From positions 1 to 46,633 of the forward strand of contig JANQMH010000118.1 of the NCBI GenBank assembly GCA_028280195.1: a stretch of 46,633 bases of DNA. The letters run 5' to 3'. Both the position numbers and the translations under genes were made by a program. This document shows positions 8,439 through 17,396 of this stretch, one piece after another; position 1 is the first letter of the stretch, and each line of letters starts with the position of its first letter. Source of the DNA: Exilibacterium sp. GTDB taxonomy: Bacteria > Pseudomonadota > Gammaproteobacteria > Pseudomonadales > Cellvibrionaceae. The notes beneath the pieces were generated by a model, which was not told where the DNA came from, ran no database searches, and was given only the letters and a program-made list of their open reading frames with translations.

Positions 8439-8909
8439 TCAGGAGTGCATGTTTGACTGCAGGTAGTTCTGCAGGCCGACTTTTTTGATCAGCGCCAGCT
8501 GGGTCTCCAGCCAGTCCACATGTTCTTCTTCGTCCTCGAGGATCTCGTTCAGCAGGTCCCTGCTGACATAGTCTCTGACTGATTCGCAGTAGGCGATGCC
8601 GTCGCGCAGGTCGGGTATGGCCTTCATCTCGAGCTTCAGATCGCACTCGAGCATTTCCTGCGTGTTTTCGCCAATCAGCAACTTGCCCAGGTCCTGCAGA
8701 TTGGGGATACCCTCGAGGAACAGAATACGCTCTATCAGGTTGTCAGCGTGCTTCATTTCATCGATGGATTCCTCATACTCATGCTCGGCGAGTTCCTTCA
8801 GCCCCCAGTCCTTGTACATACGCGAGTGGAGGAAGTACTGGTTGATGGCCACCAGTTCATTGCCCAACACTTGGTTGAGTATTTCGATAACTTTGGCATC
8901 ACCCTTCAT
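8439..8909 (-). CDS. bfr: Bacterioferritin
   Basis: Subunit of the 24-mer, haem-containing iron store of the cytoplasm. The 156-residue protein has the di-iron ferroxidase ligands at the classical positions Glu18, Glu51 and His54, with the EEEHVDW segment supplying the last Glu and His, plus Met52 as the haem ligand. Length and start (ATG 8909) are standard. bfd lies immediately upstream on the same strand, about 250 nt away, and the gene converges on the lipoprotein. The bfr-bfd-Prx-rnt-pyrC-motY order is that of Pseudomonas bfrB. A 19-bp inverted repeat (8990-9008) in its upstream region may be a regulatory site. Confidence 0.97.
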   Translation of the reverse strand: MKGDAKVIEILNQVLGNELVAINQYFLHSRMYKDWGLKELAEHEYEESIDEMKHADNLIERILFLEGIPNLQDLGKLLIGENTQEMLECDLKLEMKAIPDLRDGIAYCESVRDYVSRDLLNEILEDEEEHVDWLETQLALIKKVGLQNYLQSNMHS

Positions 8910-8989
8910 GGCGTTCTCCTCTGCAGGCTCTTGCGGGTATCTCCCTTGAGCCGGTTTAACGGTTGCGCAAGTGTGCGCCTGAAAGGTTG

Positions 8990-9008
8990 ATGAGTCAAGT
9001 TAACTCAT
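8990..9008. promoter_or_regulatory. Inverted repeat upstream of bfr
   Basis: ATGAGT-CAAGTTA-ACTCAT forms 6-bp perfect arms around a 7-nt centre, 81 nt upstream of the bfr start codon. It may be an operator. It does not look like a Fur box. Confidence 0.3.
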
Positions 9009-9160
9009 TGATTTTCAAAGAGAAATAAATGGAAGTAAAGTTGCAAATGAGTGCCGTTTAGCGCCGCGACGGAAAGTTCTCTGTGCGCTGCGGAGTGATT
9101 GTTTGAGGTGTGGTGGTTGGCAGTTGTGCGGGAGCAGCTGCAGTGCCGGTCAGACAGCCG

Positions 9161-9370
9161 TCAATTGACAGCGTAAAAGACCGACTCGGCGTCGTTGTAG
9201 TCCTGCTGGGCCAGGGTATCCTCGACGATTTCCTTGGTCAGGACAGCGCATTTACCGCACTGGGACATCGCGCCCAGCTGTGTGCGGACTTTGCGCAGGG
9301 TGGTGGCGCCGCCGCAGACGGCATCCTTAATCTGGTTGTCGGTAATCCCTTTGCAAATACAGACGTACAT
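9161..9370 (-). CDS. bfd: Bacterioferritin-associated ferredoxin
   Basis: A [2Fe-2S] protein that reduces the Fe3+ core of bacterioferritin so that iron can be released. The 69-residue protein starts MYVCICKGIT and has the four cluster cysteines Cys4, Cys6, Cys38 and Cys41 in the CxC...QCGKC pattern of the family. A longer frame to 9478 would add 36 residues not found in Bfd proteins and would run through the promoter. No strong ribosome site precedes the ATG. A good Fur box between a -35 and a -10 (9450-9478) predicts induction when iron is low, the expected logic for iron release. Confidence 0.95.
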   Translation of the reverse strand: MYVCICKGITDNQIKDAVCGGATTLRKVRTQLGAMSQCGKCAVLTKEIVEDTLAQQDYNDAESVFYAVN

Positions 9371-9786
9371 GGTGTCAGCGGTACCGGTCAGGCTTGTTGG
9401 TCGTTGGGTTTTACAGCCGCCGGGCTCCTGTGAAGCCGGACTGTTGTTAAGATTAGCTGTAATGAGAATTATTGTCAATATTAACTGGGAATTGTTACTA
9501 TTTGCCTTGCGGCGCTGACCGGGTGCTGCTTTTTGTACTTAAGTGATTATTTTTACAGGCTTTTTTGCTTATCTGTGAACTATCGGCTCGATATAAATAT
9601 TTAATGAGACAGCCTCTGGCAAGTGTGTATGATGGCCGGCTCTTATCGAGTGCCAGGCAATTGATTGATACAACCTGTTGTTAACCGCCATTGGTGTCTG
9701 CAGCAGCGCCGCCGCTGTTGCAGCGGCGCTTTGTGTCGGTTTCTGGTCTGATTTGCAATTTATCGACTTTAACGGAGATTTGATTA
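9371..9786. other. Divergent bfd/peroxiredoxin intergenic region
   Basis: These 416 nt hold the bfd promoter and Fur box near their left part. The remainder is AT-rich and then carries the leader of the peroxiredoxin gene; AACGGAG just before its start serves as ribosome site. I saw no clear OxyR site. Confidence 0.5.
9450..9478 (-). promoter_or_regulatory. bfd promoter with embedded Fur box
   Basis: On the minus strand TTGACA (9478-9473) is a perfect -35, followed after 17 nt by TAATCT (9455-9450) as -10. The spacer is a Fur-box-like sequence: read on the plus strand, 9458-9476 matches the 19-bp consensus GATAATGATAATCATTATC at 14 positions. Iron-bound Fur there would block RNA polymerase, so bfd should be derepressed under iron limitation. 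Confidence 0.75.
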
Positions 9787-10389
9787 ATGGGCGTATTAGT
9801 AGGCAAGACCGCACCGGATTTCAGTGCAGCTGCGGTATTGGGCAACGGTGAAATCGTCGATGATTTCACCCTGTCTCAGGCTATCGAGGGCAAGAAGGCG
9901 GTGGTGTTTTTCTACCCGCTGGACTTCACCTTCGTCTGTCCCTCGGAGCTGCTGGCCTTTGACCATCGCGTCGAGGAATTTCAGAAGCGCGGTGTGGAGG
10001 TGATCGGCATATCCATCGACTCCCAGTTTACCCACAACGCCTGGCGCAATACCGCTGTCAATGACGGCGGCATCGGTCCGGTCAAGTACACGCTGGTAGC
10101 CGATGTCACCCACGCCATCTGCAAAGCCTACGATGTTGAATCCGAGGGCGGTGTGGCGTTTCGCGGCTCCTTCCTCATCGATGAGCAGGGTGTGGTGCGC
10201 CACCAGGTGGTCAACGACCTGCCGCTGGGCCGCAATGTCGATGAGATGCTGCGCATGGTCGACGCCCTGGCTTTCCATCAGCAACACGGCGAAGTCTGCC
10301 CGGCCGGCTGGCAGGACGGGGACAAGGGCATGACGGCATCGCCCGACGGGGTTGCCGCTTACCTGAGCGAGAATGCCGGGAAGCTGTAA
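9787..10389 (+). CDS. 2-Cys peroxiredoxin, AhpC/Prx1 class
   Basis: Thiol peroxidase that reduces hydrogen peroxide and organic peroxides. The 200-residue protein has the peroxidatic Cys51 in DFTFVCPSE and the resolving Cys171 in GEVCPAGW, with Thr48 and the catalytic Arg in its fold region. Its length suits typical 2-Cys (Prx1/AhpC) enzymes. The ATG at 9787 has a GGAG ribosome site. The reductant is not encoded nearby. It sits with bfr and bfd as in Pseudomonas; peroxide removal beside iron release limits Fenton chemistry. A perfect GC hairpin follows the stop codon. Confidence 0.95.
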   Translation: MGVLVGKTAPDFSAAAVLGNGEIVDDFTLSQAIEGKKAVVFFYPLDFTFVCPSELLAFDHRVEEFQKRGVEVIGISIDSQFTHNAWRNTAVNDGGIGPVKYTLVADVTHAICKAYDVESEGGVAFRGSFLIDEQGVVRHQVVNDLPLGRNVDEMLRMVDALAFHQQHGEVCPAGWQDGDKGMTASPDGVAAYLSENAGKL

Positions 10390-10393
10390 CACA

Positions 10394-10421
10394 CCGGCGC
10401 CGGCAGTTTTGCCGGCGCCGG
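10394..10421. terminator. 12-bp perfect hairpin between convergent prx and rnt
   Basis: CCGGCGCCGGCA and its exact complement flank the tetraloop GTTT, giving a 12-bp perfect stem centred between two convergent genes. There is no T tract on either side, so it may stop or stabilise both transcripts rather than act as a classical intrinsic terminator. Confidence 0.6.
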
Positions 10422-10437
10422 CCCGCCCGGCGGCAAT

Positions 10438-11133
10438 CTAGGCCGGGGCGCCCGCCACCGGCCATCCCCCCAACTGCTGCCAGCGGTTGACAATGGCGCA
10501 AAACAAATCCGCGGTTTTTTCCGCATCGTAAGCGGCGCTGTGGGCCTCCGCATTGCTGAACTCGATATTGGCGATCTGGCAGGCGCGCGCCAGTACCGTG
10601 TGGCCGAATGCCAGCCCTGCCAGGGTGGCGGTGTCGAAGCAGGAAAAGGGGTGGAAGGGATTGCGCTTGATATCGCAGCGGGTTACCGCGGCATTGACAA
10701 AGCCGAGGTCAAAATGGGCGTTGTGGCCGACGATTACCGCGCGCGTACAGCCACTGGCCTTGACCGCCTGACGCACGGCCTTGAACAGCTCGCCGAGCAC
10801 CATCTGTTCCGGTTGTGACTCGCGCGCCGGGCTGTCGAGGATGATGCCGGTAAAATCCAGCGCCGACTGCTCGATATTGGCGCCCTCGAACGGATCGACA
10901 TGGTACTCGAAGGTCTGCTGGCGCTGCAGCAGGCCCGTATCCGCCATCTCCAGGGTCACCGCTGCCACCTCCAGCAGGGCGTCGGTGGCGGCGTTGAAGC
11001 CGCCGGTTTCGACATCGATCACCACCGGCAGAAAACCGCGAAAGCGCTGCGCCATCGGGGTTTTGTCCGCCGTACTGGCGTCGCAATCACTGCCTCCGGG
11101 TTCATTGTTGCCGGAATCGGATTCTGCTTTCAC
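10438..11133 (-). CDS. rnt: Ribonuclease T
   Basis: DEDDh 3'-5' exoribonuclease that trims the CCA end of tRNA and matures 5S and 23S rRNA and other small RNAs. The catalytic set is visible: Asp40 and Glu42 in [10 protein letters not shown], the Asp in [11 protein letters not shown], and His and Asp in [15 protein letters not shown]. It also has the conserved RNPFHPF and [10 protein letters not shown] stretches of the E. coli enzyme. I chose GTG 11133, which has AAGGAA six nt upstream and starts 10 nt after the pyrC stop (231 residues); ATG 11055 would give 205 residues. The frame extending to 11412 overlaps pyrC and is not used. Likely co-transcribed with pyrC. Confidence 0.95.
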   Translation of the reverse strand: MKAESDSGNNEPGGSDCDASTADKTPMAQRFRGFLPVVIDVETGGFNAATDALLEVAAVTLEMADTGLLQRQQTFEYHVDPFEGANIEQSALDFTGIILDSPARESQPEQMVLGELFKAVRQAVKASGCTRAVIVGHNAHFDLGFVNAAVTRCDIKRNPFHPFSCFDTATLAGLAFGHTVLARACQIANIEFSNAEAHSAAYDAEKTADLFCAIVNRWQQLGGWPVAGAPA

Positions 11134-11143
11134 AGCGGGTTCC

Positions 11144-12190
11144 TTACGCTGACGATGTTTCCTGCAGGCGCCACTGCAGGGTCTGCCCGGCCGCCAGCGG
11201 CACCAGAGGCTTGCCGCCGAGCAGCAGTTCCTCCGGTATCTGCCAGGGGTCTCTGACCAGGGTAACGCTGTCGCGGTTGCGCGCCAGGCCGTAAAAGTCC
11301 GGCCCGAAATGACTGGCAAAAGCCTCCAGCCGGTCCAGCGCTGCGGCCCTCTCAAAGGCCTCGGCGTAGAGTTCCAGCGGGCAGTAGGCACTATAGCAGC
11401 CGGCGCAGCCACAGGCCGACTGTTTCTCGTCGCGGGTGTGCGGGGCCGAGTCGGTACCGAGAAAAAACTTGGGGTTGCCGCTGGTGGCCGCCTCGATCAG
11501 CGCCTGCTGGTGGCTGTCGCGCTTGAGAATCGGCAGGCAGTAGTAGTGCGGGCGAATGCCGCCGGCGAGCATATGGTTGCGGTTGTAGAGCAGGTGATGG
11601 GCGGTGATAGTGGCGCCCACATTGGCCCCGGCAGCACTCACGAAGTCAACGGAGTCGCGGGTGGTGATATGTTCCAGCACGACCTTCAACGCGGGGAAAT
11701 CCGCCACGATACGCTTCAGTATGCGGTCGATGAAAATCTTTTCCCGATCGAAGATATCGATATTGGTGTCGGTCACCTCGCCGTGAATCAGTAGCAGCAG
11801 TTTCTCCTTTTGCATGGCTTCCAGGGCGGCATAGGTCCTGCTGATATCGGTGACGCCCGAGTCTGAGTTGGTGGTGGCGCCGGCCGGATAGAGTTTGGCG
11901 GCGACAACACCGGCCTGCTTGGCGGCGGCGACATCTGCAGCGCTGGTATTGTCGGTCAGGTACAAGACCATTAACGGCTCGTAGCTGCTGCCGGCCGGCC
12001 GCCGGGCGAGTATGCGCTGGCGGTAAGCCAGGGCCTGTTCGGCATTGACCACTGGCGGCACCAGGTTGGGCATCACAATGGTACGCTGAAAGGCACGCGC
12101 CGCGTGGGGTACGGTATCCGCCAGCGCCGCGCCGTCGCGCAGGTGGATATGCCAGTCATCGGGACGAGTGAGAATCAACTGTTGGCTCAT
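11144..12190 (-). CDS. pyrC: Dihydroorotase
   Basis: Zinc amidohydrolase that cyclises carbamoyl aspartate to dihydroorotate in pyrimidine synthesis. The 348-residue protein has the metal-binding HIH in [10 protein letters not shown], the lysine for carbamylation in AAKLYPAG, His in LLIHGEV and LEHITT, and the catalytic Asp in [13 protein letters not shown]. This is the short, E. coli-type class. ATG 12190 is preferred over TTG 12199, which would add three residues. rnt follows after 10 nt. The gene is divergent from motY. Confidence 0.96.
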   Translation of the reverse strand: MSQQLILTRPDDWHIHLRDGAALADTVPHAARAFQRTIVMPNLVPPVVNAEQALAYRQRILARRPAGSSYEPLMVLYLTDNTSAADVAAAKQAGVVAAKLYPAGATTNSDSGVTDISRTYAALEAMQKEKLLLLIHGEVTDTNIDIFDREKIFIDRILKRIVADFPALKVVLEHITTRDSVDFVSAAGANVGATITAHHLLYNRNHMLAGGIRPHYYCLPILKRDSHQQALIEAATSGNPKFFLGTDSAPHTRDEKQSACGCAGCYSAYCPLELYAEAFERAAALDRLEAFASHFGPDFYGLARNRDSVTLVRDPWQIPEELLLGGKPLVPLAAGQTLQWRLQETSSA

Positions 12191-12321
12191 GCTGTTCAAC
12201 TCTTAATGGTTTTCTCAATGGTTTTCTGCGCTGCGGAGCTGGCGGCGGTCGTTTATCCACGTGCCAAGTGTGTGCTTACTGATCATTCTCTGGAGAGGCG
12301 CATGCTACCGAAAATGGACCC

Positions 12322-12348
12322 TAAAGCACAGCCCCGGCAGGCCGATAT
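12322..12348 (+). promoter_or_regulatory. FliA (sigma-28) promoter of motY
   Basis: TAAA (12322-12325), a 15-nt spacer, and GCCGATAT (12341-12348) match the flagellar sigma-28 consensus TAAA-N15-GCCGATAA at all but one position. It lies about 70 nt upstream of the motY start. This supports the flagellar assignment of that gene. Confidence 0.75.
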
Positions 12349-12416
12349 AACAAGCGGTGGACCCGGCCCGGCTGAGCCGCCCTGTGGTAAGTTTGCTCCG
12401 ACGCTGGTGACTGGCT

Positions 12417-13319
12417 ATGCTCAAAATTGTTGGTAAGTACATACTCCCAATTTGTGGGCTGTTGCTGGTATCAGCTGCGACTGCCGTCACCTACAAGCCA
12501 TCCATGAACGAGGCCGAATGGCATGTGGAGTCCTCGGCCTTCGAGTGCCGTTTGAGCCAGCCGATTCCCTACTACGGCAGCGGCGTGTTTTTGCGGCGCG
12601 CCGGTGAGCAGCAGCGTTTTTTTCTGCGCGCCAAAAGCAGTCGGCTGAAAACCGGGCAGGCACGTCTGGTGGCGGCCAGTCCGCTGTGGAAGCCGGGCGG
12701 TGCCGGGCGCAAGCTGGGCCAGATAGCGGTCACCCAGGGGCAGGTGCCGGTGACCCTCGAGCGGCGCCTGTCCGAGCGCTTGCTGGCGGAATTGCACCAG
12801 GGAATGGAGGTAGTGTTTACCCGCGCACCCTGGTACGGGGCCCACGAGTCCATCGATGTGGCGCTGACTTCGGTCAATTTCCAGCCCGCCTACAGTAAAT
12901 ATCTGGACTGCCTCAGCGGGCTGTTGCCGGTAAACTTCGACCAGGTTGCCCGCACCGCTATATACTTTCCCTCCGGTGCCGACGAGTTGCGCCCCAGCGA
13001 GCTGCGCAAGCTCGACAATATCGTGCTCTATGTCAAGGCCGATCCGTCGGTGATCGCCTATATCATCGACGGTCATACCGACAGCGTCGGGCGCCGCGCC
13101 GACAACCTCGAGCTGTCGCAGCGGCGTTCGGAGATGGTGGCCCAATACCTGGTCAGCAAGGGCGTGGACCGGGAAAAAATCACCACCCGCTGGCACGGTG
13201 AACGCTATCCGGTCAGTTCCAACCGCAGCCGCAAGGGGCGGGCGCAGAACCGCCGCGTGACTATCCGCCTCGACAGAGGCGAGCTGGAGAATCCGCCGGC
13301 GCTGGCGCAGACGCCCTGA
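12417..13319 (+). CDS. motY: MotY-like flagellar stator protein (OmpA C-terminal domain)
   Basis: Secreted protein of 300 residues. A signal peptide (about 1-24) is followed by a MotY-type N-terminal domain and a C-terminal OmpA-like peptidoglycan-binding domain with IDGHTDSVGRRADNLELSQRRS at its core and GRAQNRRVTI near the end. MotY forms part of the T ring that helps assemble stators around the flagellar motor. A FliA-type promoter lies about 70 nt upstream, and the gene sits divergently from pyrC and before argG, as in Pseudomonas. A general OmpA-family envelope protein is the alternative, made less likely by this promoter and gene order. Confidence 0.88.
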   Translation: MLKIVGKYILPICGLLLVSAATAVTYKPSMNEAEWHVESSAFECRLSQPIPYYGSGVFLRRAGEQQRFFLRAKSSRLKTGQARLVAASPLWKPGGAGRKLGQIAVTQGQVPVTLERRLSERLLAELHQGMEVVFTRAPWYGAHESIDVALTSVNFQPAYSKYLDCLSGLLPVNFDQVARTAIYFPSGADELRPSELRKLDNIVLYVKADPSVIAYIIDGHTDSVGRRADNLELSQRRSEMVAQYLVSKGVDREKITTRWHGERYPVSSNRSRKGRAQNRRVTIRLDRGELENPPALAQTP

Positions 13320-13426
13320 ACGGCGGCCGGGAGCGATGCGGACCTACAACTTTCCGATATTTAGATATACAATGCGCGCGCCTGATTGTTTACGCCCACT
13401 GTCAAACAGGTATTTCCCTGCTAACG

Positions 13427-13483
13427 ACAGTGCTTTGTAGATAGTGCTTTGTAGTAGATAGTGCTTTGTAATAGTGCTTTGCG
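13427..13483 (+). repeat. Tandem ATAGTGCTTTGTA array in the argG leader
   Basis: Four consecutive copies of a unit ACAGTGCTTTGTAG / ATAGTGCTTTGTA(GTAG) lie at 13427-13440, 13441-13457, 13458-13470 and 13471-13483. The array ends directly at the GGAGAG ribosome site of argG. It contains no open frame of note. Confidence 0.9.
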
Positions 13484-13494
13484 CGGAGAGGTTG

Positions 13495-14721
13495 ATGTCA
13501 TCACCGGCAGTTAAAAAAGTTGTCCTGGCCTATTCCGGCGGGCTGGATACCTCGGTCATCGCCAAATGGCTGCAGGAAACCTATCACTGCGAGGTCGTTA
13601 CTTTTACCGCCGATATCGGCCAGGGTGAAGAAGTTGAACCGGCGCGTGCCAAGGCCGAGGCGCTCGGCATCGGCGAAATCTATATCGAAGACCTGCGCGA
13701 GGAGTTCGTGCGCGACTTCGTGTTTCCCATGTTCCGCGCCAATACCCTCTACGAGGGAGAATATCTGCTCGGCACCTCGATCGCCCGCCCGCTGATTGCC
13801 AAGCGCCTGATCGAGATCGCCAATGAGACTGGCGCCGATGCCATTTCCCACGGTGCCACCGGCAAGGGCAATGATCAGGTGCGCTTCGAACTGGGCGCCT
13901 ATGCGCTGAAGCCGGGCATACGGGTGATCGCGCCCTGGCGCGAGTGGCAGTTGAACTCCCGCGAAAAACTGATGGGCTATTGTGAACAGCACGGTATTGC
14001 CGTGGACTTCGCCGGCGGCAAAAAGAAATCACCCTATTCCATGGATGCCAACCTGCTGCATATTTCTTATGAGGGCGGCAGGCTGGAGGACCCCTGGTGG
14101 GAACCCGAGGAAGATATGTTCCGCTGGAGCGTGGCGCCGGAGCAGGCGCCCGATAAAGCCAGCTATATCGAACTGACCTATGAAAAAGGCGATATCGTCG
14201 CCATTGACGGTAACGCCATGACACCGGCAGCCGCACTTGCCGAACTCAACCGCCGCGGCGGTGAAAACGGCATCGGCCGTCTCGATATCGTTGAAAACCG
14301 CTATGTTGGAATGAAATCCCGCGGTGTTTATGAAACGCCCGGCGGTACCATCATGCTCAAAGCCCACCGCGCGATCGAATCCATTACCCTGGATCGCGAG
14401 GCGGCGCATTTGAAAGACGAATTGATGCCCAGGTATGCGGGTCTGATCTACAACGGCTACTGGTGGAGCCCGGAGCGCAAAATGCTGCAGGCGGCCATCG
14501 ACGAATCGCAGCAAGTGGTCAGCGGCGAGGTGCGGCTGAAGCTCTATAAAGGTGCGGTCAGCGTCGTCGGCCGCCGTTCCGCCGGCAGCCTTTTTGATGA
14601 GAACATCGCCACCTTCGAGGACGATGCCGGCGCCTACAATCAACAGGATGCGGAGGGCTTTATCAAATTGAACGCCCTGCGCATGCGTATCGCGGCGGGC
14701 AAAGGCCGCAATCTGCTGTAA
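13495..14721 (+). CDS. argG: Argininosuccinate synthase
   Basis: Joins citrulline and aspartate with ATP to give argininosuccinate, the penultimate step of arginine synthesis. The 408-residue protein has the N-type ATP-pyrophosphatase P-loop [10 protein letters not shown] near residue 11, [13 protein letters not shown], and the conserved [17 protein letters not shown] region. ATG 13495 is chosen because GGAGAG lies 4 nt upstream; the TTG 13474 further upstream lies inside the tandem repeat. Separated from argF and argD by 11 kb, as in Pseudomonas. Confidence 0.97.
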   Translation: MSSPAVKKVVLAYSGGLDTSVIAKWLQETYHCEVVTFTADIGQGEEVEPARAKAEALGIGEIYIEDLREEFVRDFVFPMFRANTLYEGEYLLGTSIARPLIAKRLIEIANETGADAISHGATGKGNDQVRFELGAYALKPGIRVIAPWREWQLNSREKLMGYCEQHGIAVDFAGGKKKSPYSMDANLLHISYEGGRLEDPWWEPEEDMFRWSVAPEQAPDKASYIELTYEKGDIVAIDGNAMTPAAALAELNRRGGENGIGRLDIVENRYVGMKSRGVYETPGGTIMLKAHRAIESITLDREAAHLKDELMPRYAGLIYNGYWWSPERKMLQAAIDESQQVVSGEVRLKLYKGAVSVVGRRSAGSLFDENIATFEDDAGAYNQQDAEGFIKLNALRMRIAAGKGRNLL

Positions 14722-15030
14722 ACAGCCCGCCGGTGCCCCTCTGCCATTGCGGCCGGGGCGCCTGCCGGCACACACGAACAACCTGATCTACACTGGACGT
14801 AGGTGTTAATGGCGAGCGCGCGGGCGTGAGTTGCGTTTAGTTGATCCGAATCAAGCCCCTAAGCGCCATCAGGTCGCACAATTCTACCGTTTGCGGGTCA
14901 GTGCAAACAGCCCCGGGGTAGATTCGCTGGCACCACCGGTTCACTGAGTCAGTCGCGCGCTAATGATTCTGCAGGTTTTTCGTACTTTCTCGACGGCAAA
15001 CTCAACTACAAACTTACTAGGAAAGTCACT
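14722..15030. other. argG-ccoN intergenic region
   Basis: This 309-nt region holds a GC-rich stem-loop after argG (GCCGG...GCCCC pairing with GGGGC...CCGGC, 14729-14769), then the FNR-dependent ccoN promoter (14841-14882) and a leader of about 140 nt. AGGAAAG precedes the ccoN start. Confidence 0.6.
14841..14882 (+). promoter_or_regulatory. FNR/Anr box and -10 of the cco operon
   Basis: TTGATCCGAATCAA (14841-14854) is a perfect TTGAT-N4-ATCAA site for FNR/Anr. CACAAT (14877-14882) is a fair -10; with a start at about 14889 the box is centred at -41.5, the class II activation position. Oxygen limitation should therefore induce ccoNOQP. Confidence 0.85.
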
Positions 15031-16524
15031 ATGAGCAGTAACCCGGCAGCAACCGGCGAATCTCCGGTTAACGACCCACCTGCCTACAACGCAACTGCCT
15101 CCCAGCCGGCCTATAATTACACCGTAGTCCGCCAGTTTACCATTATGACCGTGATCTGGGGTGTGGTGGGCATGGCGGTGGGCGTGCTGATCGCCGCCCA
15201 GTTGTACTGGCCTGGGTTGAACGATATTCTGCAACCCTATTCCCACTTCGGCCGCCTGCGGCCGCTGCACACCAATGCGGTGATCTTCGCCTTTGGCGGC
15301 TGTGCGCTGTTCGCCACCTCCTACTACGTGGTGCAGCGCACCTGCCAGGCCCCGCTGTTTGGCGGCCTGCTGGTGCCGTTTACGTTCTGGGGCTGGCAGG
15401 CTGTGATTGTCGCCGCCGCCATTACGCTGCCGATGGGTTACACCAGTGCCAAGGAGTACGCGGAGCTGGAGTGGCCGATCGACATTCTGATAACCGTGGT
15501 ATGGGTGTCCTACGCGATTGTGTTTTTCGGCACCATCATGAAGCGCAAGACCGCCCATATCTACGTCGCCAACTGGTTCTTTGGCGCCTTTATCATCACT
15601 ATTGCGGTGCTGCATCTGGTCAACAGCGCCGCGGTGCCGGTGAGTCTGTTCAAGTCCTACTCCGCCTACAGCGGGGCCACGGACGCGATGATTCAGTGGT
15701 GGTACGGCCACAATGCCGTAGGTTTCTTCCTGACGGCCGGCTTTCTCGGCATGATGTACTACTTTGTGCCCAAGCAGGCCGGCAGGCCGGTATATTCCTA
15801 CCAGCTGTCGATCGTGCACTTCTGGGCGCTGATATCGATTTATATCTGGGCCGGCCCCCACCACCTGCACTACTCGGCGCTGCCCGACTGGGCTCAAAGC
15901 CTGGGTATGGTCATGTCGCTGATACTGCTGGCGCCGTCGTGGGGCGGCATGATCAACGGCATCATGACGCTGTCGGGCGCCTGGCACAAACTGCGCACCG
16001 ACCCGACGCTGCGCTTCCTGGTGGTATCGCTGTCGTTTTACGGCATGTCGACCTTCGAAGGGCCGATGATGTCGATCAAGACCGTCAACGCCCTGTCCCA
16101 CAATACCGACTGGACAGTGGGCCATGTGCACTCCGGTGCGCTCGGCTGGGTGGCGATGATCTCCATCGGCGCGGTTTATCACCTGCTGCCGGTGCTGTAC
16201 GGGCGGCGCGAGATGTATTCGGTCAAATTGATCAATACGCACTTCTGGCTGGCCACGGTCGGCACGGTGCTCTATATCGCCTCGATGTGGGTCAACGGCA
16301 TCATGCAGGGCCTGATGTGGCGTGCCTTCAATGCCGACGGCACCTTGACCTATACCTTCGTCGAGTCGGTCGAAGCCAGTGGCGCCGGTTATTTTGTGCG
16401 CGTGCTGGGCGGCGCTTTCTTCCTGTTGGGCATGCTGATTATGACCTATAACATGTATCGCACAGTGGCGGATGCCCCGGATGCGGACAAGTCGGTGACC
16501 CCGGCGCAGACGCAAGCGGCTTGA
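15031..16524 (+). CDS. ccoN: Cytochrome cbb3 oxidase subunit I
   Basis: Catalytic haem-copper subunit of the high-affinity terminal oxidase, an integral inner-membrane protein with about 12 helices and 497 residues. Metal ligands are visible: PLHTNAVIF (low-spin haem His), [10 protein letters not shown] (CuB His), [12 protein letters not shown] (the tyrosine expected to be cross-linked, and the two further CuB His) and [13 protein letters not shown] (haem b3 and b ligands). The [11 protein letters not shown] stretch is typical of the family. First gene of ccoNOQP, with an FNR box upstream. Confidence 0.98.
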   Translation: MSSNPAATGESPVNDPPAYNATASQPAYNYTVVRQFTIMTVIWGVVGMAVGVLIAAQLYWPGLNDILQPYSHFGRLRPLHTNAVIFAFGGCALFATSYYVVQRTCQAPLFGGLLVPFTFWGWQAVIVAAAITLPMGYTSAKEYAELEWPIDILITVVWVSYAIVFFGTIMKRKTAHIYVANWFFGAFIITIAVLHLVNSAAVPVSLFKSYSAYSGATDAMIQWWYGHNAVGFFLTAGFLGMMYYFVPKQAGRPVYSYQLSIVHFWALISIYIWAGPHHLHYSALPDWAQSLGMVMSLILLAPSWGGMINGIMTLSGAWHKLRTDPTLRFLVVSLSFYGMSTFEGPMMSIKTVNALSHNTDWTVGHVHSGALGWVAMISIGAVYHLLPVLYGRREMYSVKLINTHFWLATVGTVLYIASMWVNGIMQGLMWRAFNADGTLTYTFVESVEASGAGYFVRVLGGAFFLLGMLIMTYNMYRTVADAPDADKSVTPAQTQAA

Positions 16525-16541
16525 ACTGAGGAGACGCGACT

Positions 16542-17153
16542 GTGAAAAACCATGACATCGTAGAAAAGAATATTGGCCTGATGGTGCTGCTGATTCTGGT
16601 GGCGATCAGCTTCGGCGGGCTGGTGCAGATCGTGCCGCAGTTTTTCCTCAAGGAAACTACCGAGCCGGTGGAGGGCCTGACGCCCTGGACCGCGGTGGAA
16701 CTGGAGGGGCGCGATATCTACATTCGCGAGGGCTGCCACGTCTGTCATACGCAGATGGTGCGGCCGCTGCGCGCCGAGGTCGAGCGCTACGGTCACTATT
16801 CGGTAGCGGGCGAATCGGTTTACGACCACCCCTTCCTGTGGGGTTCGAAACGCACCGGGCCGGACCTGGCACGGGTGGGCGGCCGCTACAGTGACGCCTG
16901 GCACAAGGCGCACCTGTACGACCCGCGCGCGGTGGTGCCGGAATCCAATATGCCGGCCTTTCCCTGGCTGTTCGACAATATCCTCGACGGCGAGCATACC
17001 GCCGCCAAGATGAAGGCGCTGCGGGCCGTCGGCGTGCCCTACACCGACGAGGATATCGCCGGCGCACAGGAGGCGGTGCAGGGTGTGAGTGAAGTCGATG
17101 CGCTGGTTGCTTATCTGCAGCAGCTGGGCACCTTGCTGAAACAGAAACGATAG
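16542..17153 (+). CDS. ccoO: Cytochrome cbb3 oxidase subunit II
   Basis: Mono-haem c subunit that passes electrons to CcoN. The 203-residue protein has an N-terminal membrane anchor ([15 protein letters not shown]) and one haem site [12 protein letters not shown]; a downstream Met in SNMPAFPW is the likely sixth ligand. The start is GTG 16542, with GAGGAG 10 nt upstream. It lies 17 nt after ccoN. Confidence 0.97.
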   Translation: MKNHDIVEKNIGLMVLLILVAISFGGLVQIVPQFFLKETTEPVEGLTPWTAVELEGRDIYIREGCHVCHTQMVRPLRAEVERYGHYSVAGESVYDHPFLWGSKRTGPDLARVGGRYSDAWHKAHLYDPRAVVPESNMPAFPWLFDNILDGEHTAAKMKALRAVGVPYTDEDIAGAQEAVQGVSEVDALVAYLQQLGTLLKQKR

Positions 17154-17162
17154 GCAACCACT

Positions 17163-17396
17163 ATGGACATCAATACGATTCGCGGTCTCTCCACGGTGCT
17201 GGTGATGATCGCTTTTGCCGCAATCTGCTGGTGGGCTTTCTCGCCTAGGCGCAAAGAGCGCTTTCGCGAGGCGGCGAAGCTGCCGTTTGCGGATTCGCCC
17301 GAGGAACTGGCCGCAATGGAAAGGGAACTCGGCGAGCGGGAACAGCAGCAACACAACCTTCATCGCGAAGATGAAGTAAGGCAGGAAAAGCTATGA
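17163..17396 (+). CDS. ccoQ: Cytochrome cbb3 oxidase subunit CcoQ
   Basis: Small single-helix subunit that stabilises the oxidase complex. The 77-residue protein has one membrane segment (VLVMIAFAAICWWAF) followed by a charged Glu/Arg/Gln-rich tail. It is a little longer than some family members. Its end overlaps the ccoP start by 4 nt (ATGA), which indicates translational coupling. Confidence 0.93.
   Translation: MDINTIRGLSTVLVMIAFAAICWWAFSPRRKERFREAAKLPFADSPEELAAMERELGEREQQQHNLHREDEVRQEKL

Noticed and set aside
14941-16515. Minus-strand open frame of 524 codons opposite ccoN
   Set aside because: Same reason: it is the antisense of a well-defined oxidase subunit.
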